In this document: piece after piece, positions 6,337 through 9,115 of the stretch
How the letters are laid out: each line of letters begins with the position of its first letter
Numbering within the stretch: position 1 is the stretch's first letter
Assembly: GCA_003242675.1 (NCBI GenBank)
Contig: QGVE01000113.1
Span: forward strand, 1-9,115
Source of the DNA: Bacillota bacterium
GTDB lineage: Bacteria; Bacillota_E; Symbiobacteriia; Symbiobacteriales; Symbiobacteriaceae
Direction of reading: 5' to 3'
DNA: 9,115 nucleotides
The notes under the pieces: generated by a model
Database searches by the model: none
Told to the model about the DNA's origin: nothing
What the model saw: the letters and a program-made list of their open reading frames with translations, nothing else
Program-made: the position numbers and the translations under genes

Positions 6337-6366
6337 CGGGAGCACCGACTTGGATCGGCGCTCCCG
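6337..6366 (-). terminator. Intrinsic terminator of the ferredoxin-like gene
   Basis: CGGGAGC-A-CCGA (6337-6348) pairs with TCGG-C-GCTCCCG (6355-6366) around a 6-base loop, an 11-bp stem with a single A/C mismatch. On the minus strand it is followed immediately by TTCTTTCTGG, a pyrimidine and T-rich tail. It starts 13 bases after the stop codon of the ferredoxin-like gene. Confidence 0.7.
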
Positions 6367-6379
6367 AACGCTCGCTTCA

Positions 6380-6640
6380 TCACTTGAACAAGGCCTGGCA
6401 GGCGAGCCGGTACCCCTTGTCCAGGCGATCGCCGAGCTGCCGGCGCTCGAACTCCGTCGGCTCCGTCAGGAGGAAGGCAGTGTCCTTCGGCCACTGCACG
6501 AGGCACTGCTCGGTCGTGTTCCCCTTGCCGTCGCAGTCACAGGTGACCGGAACCCCCTGCTCCACGAGGGCATCGATCAGCCGCATGCCCGAACGGGTGT
6601 GGACCAGGTACTCTTCGTCTTTGTACTTGATGCGCCGCAT
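6380..6640 (-). CDS. [2Fe-2S] ferredoxin-like protein with unusual cysteine pattern
   Basis: An 86-residue protein with the outline of a plant-type [2Fe-2S] ferredoxin domain: N-terminal beta hairpin, SGMRLIDALVEQGVPV helix, cluster loop, and the terminal GYRLACQALFK motif that carries the last ligand (C81). The loop, however, reads TCDCDGKGNTTEQCLVQW. Cysteines are C34, C36, C46 and C81, where the normal pattern is C-x4/5-C-x2-C ... C. The middle ligand is replaced by Asn/Thr, and an extra Cys (C34) has appeared upstream. It may bind a cluster with different geometry or none. ATG 6638-6640 follows a long AGGAGGGGAG tract. It is a single gene, with its own promoter (6664-6693) and terminator. 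The redox partner is unknown. The electron-transfer label is by family resemblance only. Confidence 0.75.
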   Translation of the reverse strand: MRRIKYKDEEYLVHTRSGMRLIDALVEQGVPVTCDCDGKGNTTEQCLVQWPKDTAFLLTEPTEFERRQLGDRLDKGYRLACQALFK

Positions 6641-6663
6641 GAAGTGCTCCCCTCCTCCCCAGC

Positions 6664-6693
6664 ATGATACCACTTGACGGAATCCAACAGCAA
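6664..6693 (-). promoter_or_regulatory. Probable sigma-A promoter of the ferredoxin-like gene
   Basis: On the minus strand TTGCTG (plus 6688-6693), 18 bases, then TATCAT (6664-6669). The -10 matches 5 of 6 consensus bases, the -35 only the leading TTG. The predicted transcript start leaves a very short leader containing the ribosome site. The -35 directly abuts the stem of the upstream fmdB terminator, so its T-rich tail and this -35 share the same bases. Confidence 0.5.
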
Positions 6694-6719
6694 GAGAGAC
6701 CGGCCATCGCCGGTCTCTC
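6694..6719 (-). terminator. Intrinsic terminator of the fmdB-like gene
   Basis: GAGAGACCGGC (6694-6704) and its exact complement (6709-6719) form an 11-bp stem with a CATC loop, 15 bases past the stop codon of the zinc-ribbon gene. On the minus strand TTGCTGTTGG follows, a modest T-rich tail. Confidence 0.7.
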
Positions 6720-6734
6720 GCAAATGGACAGCGC

Positions 6735-7010
6735 TCAGGCCGACTTGCTGTCGCTCTCGCCGGAAGACGTGCTCTCGCCGGACTTCTTTCCGGACGCAGC
6801 CGCGGCCCTGGCCCTGTCCAGGCTCGTCAGCTTCTGACCCACCGCAATGTGCCCGTTCTCCAGGCCGTGCGCCGCGAAGGCGGAGACGAGCCGCCTTGCG
6901 CCAACATGCCCGCACGCCGGGCACTTCTGATTGTCACCCGTGGTGTTGAGCGGGACCAGTTCCTCGAAGAGATGGTTGCATGCGTTGCAGCGGAACTCGT
7001 AGATCGGCAC
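6735..7010 (-). CDS. FmdB-family zinc-ribbon protein, under a CIRCE operator
   Basis: A 91-residue protein with the FmdB/CxxC_CxxC putative regulatory-protein domain at the N-terminus. MPIYEFRC is the standard opening, and the zinc ribbon uses C8-x2-C11 and C30-x2-C33. The middle (about 40-70) is helical, and the end (71-91) is a Ser/Gly/Glu/Lys-rich, probably disordered tail. The family is named after a putative regulator of formamidase in Methylophilus and its molecular role is not settled. GTG 7008-7010 is the start, with GGAG 6 bases before it. The gene has a good sigma-A promoter (7045-7073) and a perfect CIRCE operator just upstream, which points to HrcA-controlled, heat-inducible expression; that would give a small zinc-ribbon protein a stress role. 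It has its own terminator and follows pyrE on the same strand. Confidence 0.88.
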   Translation of the reverse strand: MPIYEFRCNACNHLFEELVPLNTTGDNQKCPACGHVGARRLVSAFAAHGLENGHIAVGQKLTSLDRARAAAASGKKSGESTSSGESDSKSA

Positions 7011-7044
7011 GCCAGTCTCCCCCCTTGCGTGACATCATGACGTA

Positions 7045-7073
7045 ATTTTACCCAGGTGTATCAGCAGATTCAA
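7045..7073 (-). promoter_or_regulatory. Sigma-A promoter of the fmdB-like gene
   Basis: On the minus strand TTGAAT (plus 7068-7073), exactly 17 bases, then TAAAAT (7045-7050). This is the best sigma-A promoter in the window: 4 of 6 at -35, 5 of 6 at -10, ideal spacing. The predicted transcript start near 7038 leaves about 28 bases of leader before the GTG start of the zinc-ribbon gene. Confidence 0.75.
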
Positions 7074-7080
7074 GGGGCAA

Positions 7081-7107
7081 TTAGCACTCACCGTCGGTGA
7101 GTGCTAA
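7081..7107. promoter_or_regulatory. CIRCE element (HrcA operator), perfect consensus
   Basis: TTAGCACTC (7081-7089), 9 bases, GAGTGCTAA (7099-7107): an exact match to the CIRCE consensus bound by the heat-shock repressor HrcA. The 9-base spacer is itself palindromic (ACCG-T-CGGT), so the whole element is a perfect inverted repeat around a single base, and one further base pair extends it on each side. It directly abuts the pyrE stop codon (7108-7110) and lies 8 bases upstream of the -35 of the fmdB promoter. HrcA itself is not in the window. Confidence 0.93.
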
Positions 7108-7719
7108 TCACCCCTTGGGCTTCACGACCGGCACCCCAGCCTTGCACAGCGGGCACTCCTCCGGCGCCCACGAATCCACGTCCACCCGCACCAGCGAGCG
7201 GAGCGGCACGCCGAAGTCGGCGAGGCCCCGGGAGCGGTCCACGATGCAGCCGACCCCCACCAGCACGGGCTGGAACGCCCGAATGGCGCTGATGGCTTTC
7301 CGGACCGACCCACCCGTGGTGACCGCATCCTCCACCACCAGTACCCGCTCGCCGGCCCGCAGCTGCCACTGCCGCTTCAGGGCCATGCCGCCGTCCTCGG
7401 TCTTCTCGGTGAAGACCGCCCGCACGGGACGCCCGGTCAGCCTGCCCAGCTGCCGGGCCACCTCATAGGCCAGGATGATGCCGCCGGTGGCCGGACCGAC
7501 CACCGTCTCGACGTTTTCCTCTTGAAACAGCCGCGCCAGCGCGTGGCACAGCCGCTCCGTCTCCGCCGGGTGCTGGAACGTGTGCGGCATCAGGAAGAAC
7601 CGGTCCGAGTGGCGGCCCGAGGTCAGTTGAAAGTGGCCTTCCAGCAGCGCGCCGGTCGCGCGCAGTACGCCCAGCACCTCGTCGGGCCTCAGATTGCGCT
7701 CCCACTGTTCGCCAACCAA
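7108..7719 (-). CDS. pyrE: Orotate phosphoribosyltransferase
   Basis: PyrE, 203 residues, transfers the phosphoribosyl group of PRPP to orotate to give OMP, the fifth step of pyrimidine synthesis; cytosolic, usually a dimer. The type I PRTase PRPP loop is VLVVEDAVTTGGS (residues 126-138). The N-terminal FQLTSGRHSDRFF and the VVGPATGG segment are typical of the PyrE group that also carries a C-terminal CPLCKAGVPVVKP motif (Cys189, Cys192), as here. TTG 7717-7719 is chosen as start: AAGGAGGAG, overlapping the pyrD stop codon, lies at good distance, and upstream in-frame codons are inside pyrD and unlike the family. Only 13 bases separate it from pyrD. It is the last gene of the visible pyr operon, and the CIRCE palindrome begins directly after its stop. 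Confidence 0.95.
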   Translation of the reverse strand: MVGEQWERNLRPDEVLGVLRATGALLEGHFQLTSGRHSDRFFLMPHTFQHPAETERLCHALARLFQEENVETVVGPATGGIILAYEVARQLGRLTGRPVRAVFTEKTEDGGMALKRQWQLRAGERVLVVEDAVTTGGSVRKAISAIRAFQPVLVGVGCIVDRSRGLADFGVPLRSLVRVDVDSWAPEECPLCKAGVPVVKPKG

Positions 7720-7732
7720 AGGGGGCTCCTCC

Positions 7733-8659
7733 TTATCTGCCTGCCCGGGCAACGCCGACCAACTCGTCGACGCGCCGGTAGCCGTGTGCGGCCATGAAAG
7801 CCGCCAGCTCCTCCGCGATCGCAAGCGGCGCCCGCGGGTTGATGAAGCAGGCGGTGCCCACCTGGACCGCGGAGGCCCCGGCCATGAGGAACTCGGCGGC
7901 ATCCTCGCCGGTCATGATGCCGCCGATGCCGATCACCGGCACCTTCACGGCCCCGGCGACCTCCCAGACCATCCGCAGGGCGATGGGCTTGATCGCCGGC
8001 CCGGACAGGCCGCCGAAGACGTTGCCCAGGTGCGGACGACGCCGGCGGACGTCGATCGACATGCCCAGGACCGTGTTGATCACCGACAGCCCGTCGGCCC
8101 CGGCGTCCTCCACGGCCCGGGCGATCGCGACGATGTCCGTGACGTTGGGCGAAAGCTTCACGATGAGCGGCAGGCTCGTGGCCCTGCGCACCGCCGCCGT
8201 GACCTCGGCCGCCCCCCTCGGGGTCGTGCCGAAGGCCATCCCGCCCTCCTTCACGTTGGGGCAGGAGATGTTCAGCTCCAGCGCGGCTACGGCCGTCCCC
8301 TCCAGCCGCCGGGCCACGGCGACGTACTCCTCGACCGTCCGGCCGACGATGTTCACGATCACGGTCGCGCCCTGTTCCTGCAGCCAGGGCCAGTCGACGG
8401 TGAGGAAGTGATCGATGCCGGGGTTCTGCAGGCCGATGGCGTTCAGCATGCCGCCGGGCGTCTCGACGACCCGGATGCCCGGGTTCCCCTCCCAGGGTTC
8501 GATGGAGGTGCCCTTCACGCAGATCGCGCCGATCTGCCCAAGATCCATCACCCCGGCGAATTCCCGGCCGTAGCCGAAGCAGCCGGAGGCGGCCCAGACG
8601 GGGGTCCGGAAGGTCCGGCCGAACAGCCGGACGGAGAGATCGGGCGAGTCAGAAGCCAC
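7733..8659 (-). CDS. pyrD: Dihydroorotate dehydrogenase, class 1B catalytic subunit
   Basis: PyrD of class 1B (PyrDB), 308 residues, an FMN TIM-barrel enzyme oxidising dihydroorotate to orotate. The active-site base is Cys133 in LELNISCPNVKEGG, the feature of class 1 enzymes (class 2 uses Ser). CVKGTS (about 47-52), NAIGLQNPG, VKLSPN, SVINT, LSGPAIKP, GIGGIMTGEDAAEF and GASAVQVGTA are the expected FMN- and substrate-binding segments. No membrane helix is present, consistent with a soluble PyrD2-PyrK2 complex that passes electrons to NAD+. GTG 8657-8659 is the start, 11 bases inside the end of pyrK and behind GGAGGAGG, so translation is coupled to pyrK. The adjacent pyrK confirms the 1B class. 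Confidence 0.96.
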   Translation of the reverse strand: MASDSPDLSVRLFGRTFRTPVWAASGCFGYGREFAGVMDLGQIGAICVKGTSIEPWEGNPGIRVVETPGGMLNAIGLQNPGIDHFLTVDWPWLQEQGATVIVNIVGRTVEEYVAVARRLEGTAVAALELNISCPNVKEGGMAFGTTPRGAAEVTAAVRRATSLPLIVKLSPNVTDIVAIARAVEDAGADGLSVINTVLGMSIDVRRRRPHLGNVFGGLSGPAIKPIALRMVWEVAGAVKVPVIGIGGIMTGEDAAEFLMAGASAVQVGTACFINPRAPLAIAEELAAFMAAHGYRRVDELVGVARAGR

Positions 8660-9115
8660 CGAGGACCACCTCCTCCGCCGGGAATACGGGCCCGTCCTGG
8701 CAGACCTTCAGGTAGCCGCCACCGGCCCGGGGCACGGTGCATCCCAGGCAGGCGCCGAAGCCGCAGGCCATGAACCGCTCCACGGACACGAAGCACGGGA
8801 CGCCCGCCGCTGTGCACCGCTCCTTCACCGCCACGAGCATCGGTTCGGGGCCGCACGCCCAGACCTCCCCGATGGGTTCCGCAGCCGGCAGCAGGCGCTC
8901 CAGCGGCCCCAGCACGGTCCCCCGCTCGCCGGCCGAGCCGTCGTCGGTCACGGTGATCACCCGGATCCCGCTGGCCGCGACCTCCCGCGCCCCGGCCAGG
9001 TGCCGGGCCGTCCGGGCGCCGAGGATCGCCACGGCCGGGCGTCCGGCCTGCGCCGCCCAGCGGGCGGCGGCCGCCATCGGCGGGATGCCCACGCCGCCGC
9101 CGATCAGGAGCAGCC
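8649..9115 (-). CDS. pyrK: Dihydroorotate dehydrogenase electron-transfer subunit (5' end outside window)
   Basis: C-terminal 154 residues of PyrK, the iron-sulfur flavoprotein that takes electrons from the FMN of PyrD through a [2Fe-2S] cluster and FAD to NAD+. The visible part begins within the NAD-binding region (LLLIGGGVGIPPM), continues with the VWACGPEPML motif common to ferredoxin-reductase-type proteins, and ends with the cluster loop ERFMACGFGACLGC plus a last Cys in KVCQDGPVF: spacing C-x4-C-x2-C-x12-C, exactly that of PyrK. The FAD domain and start codon lie beyond 9115. The gene overlaps pyrD by 11 bases. The upstream part of the operon (carbamoyl-phosphate synthase and other pyr genes) is expected outside the window. 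Confidence 0.95.
   Translation of the reverse strand, partial: LLLIGGGVGIPPMAAAARWAAQAGRPAVAILGARTARHLAGAREVAASGIRVITVTDDGSAGERGTVLGPLERLLPAAEPIGEVWACGPEPMLVAVKERCTAAGVPCFVSVERFMACGFGACLGCTVPRAGGGYLKVCQDGPVFPAEEVVLGGF

Noticed and set aside
7694..8773. 359-codon plus-strand open frame across pyrD
   Set aside because: Antisense shadow; the opposite strand encodes a complete class 1B dihydroorotate dehydrogenase.

Overview
The window looks like chromosomal DNA of a GC-rich, low-oxygen or thermophilic Firmicute, most likely Symbiobacterium (S. thermophilum or a close relative). Three things support this. The gene at 1098-2483 is a bacterial sphingosine-1-phosphate-lyase-type enzyme whose active-site residues fall at a constant offset from the numbering I remember for the crystallised S. 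thermophilum enzyme (StSPL). Firmicute-type control signals (a perfect CIRCE operator, a sigma-H-like promoter, strong AGGAGG ribosome sites, frequent GTG/TTG starts) occur in very GC-rich DNA. The pyrimidine genes include a class 1B PyrK/PyrD pair, as in Firmicutes. The assignment rests on recall, not on a search.

Layout. Positions 1-800 (minus strand) hold a small two-helix membrane protein and a GNAT acetyltransferase wrecked by an internal, frame-shifting deletion. Positions 1037-4741 (plus strand) are a three-gene operon: a sigma-H-like promoter, a PLP-dependent S1P-lyase-family enzyme, an FGGY-family kinase that overlaps it by one base, and a PF06475-type 'putative glycolipid-binding' protein. 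Positions 4884-7073 (minus strand) are a string of five short, mostly separately terminated genes: an RRM RNA-binding protein with a long leader, a cupin, a UPF0145/YbjQ protein, an odd [2Fe-2S] ferredoxin-like protein, and an FmdB-type zinc-ribbon protein. Positions 7108-9115 (minus strand) are the distal end of a pyrimidine operon, pyrK (cut by the window edge), pyrD and pyrE, tightly packed and co-directional.

How they work together. PyrK and PyrD form the NAD-linked dihydroorotate dehydrogenase that makes orotate, which PyrE converts to OMP. Immediately after the pyrE stop codon lies a perfect CIRCE (HrcA operator), just upstream of a good sigma-A promoter for the fmdB-like gene, suggesting heat-shock control of that gene. 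The most interesting unit is the lyase-kinase-lipid-binding operon. It contains a kinase that could make the phosphate ester and a lyase of a family that cleaves phosphorylated amino alcohols, with a lipid-binding-type protein, in an organism not expected to have sphingolipids. The native substrate is not evident from sequence and may define an undescribed catabolic route.
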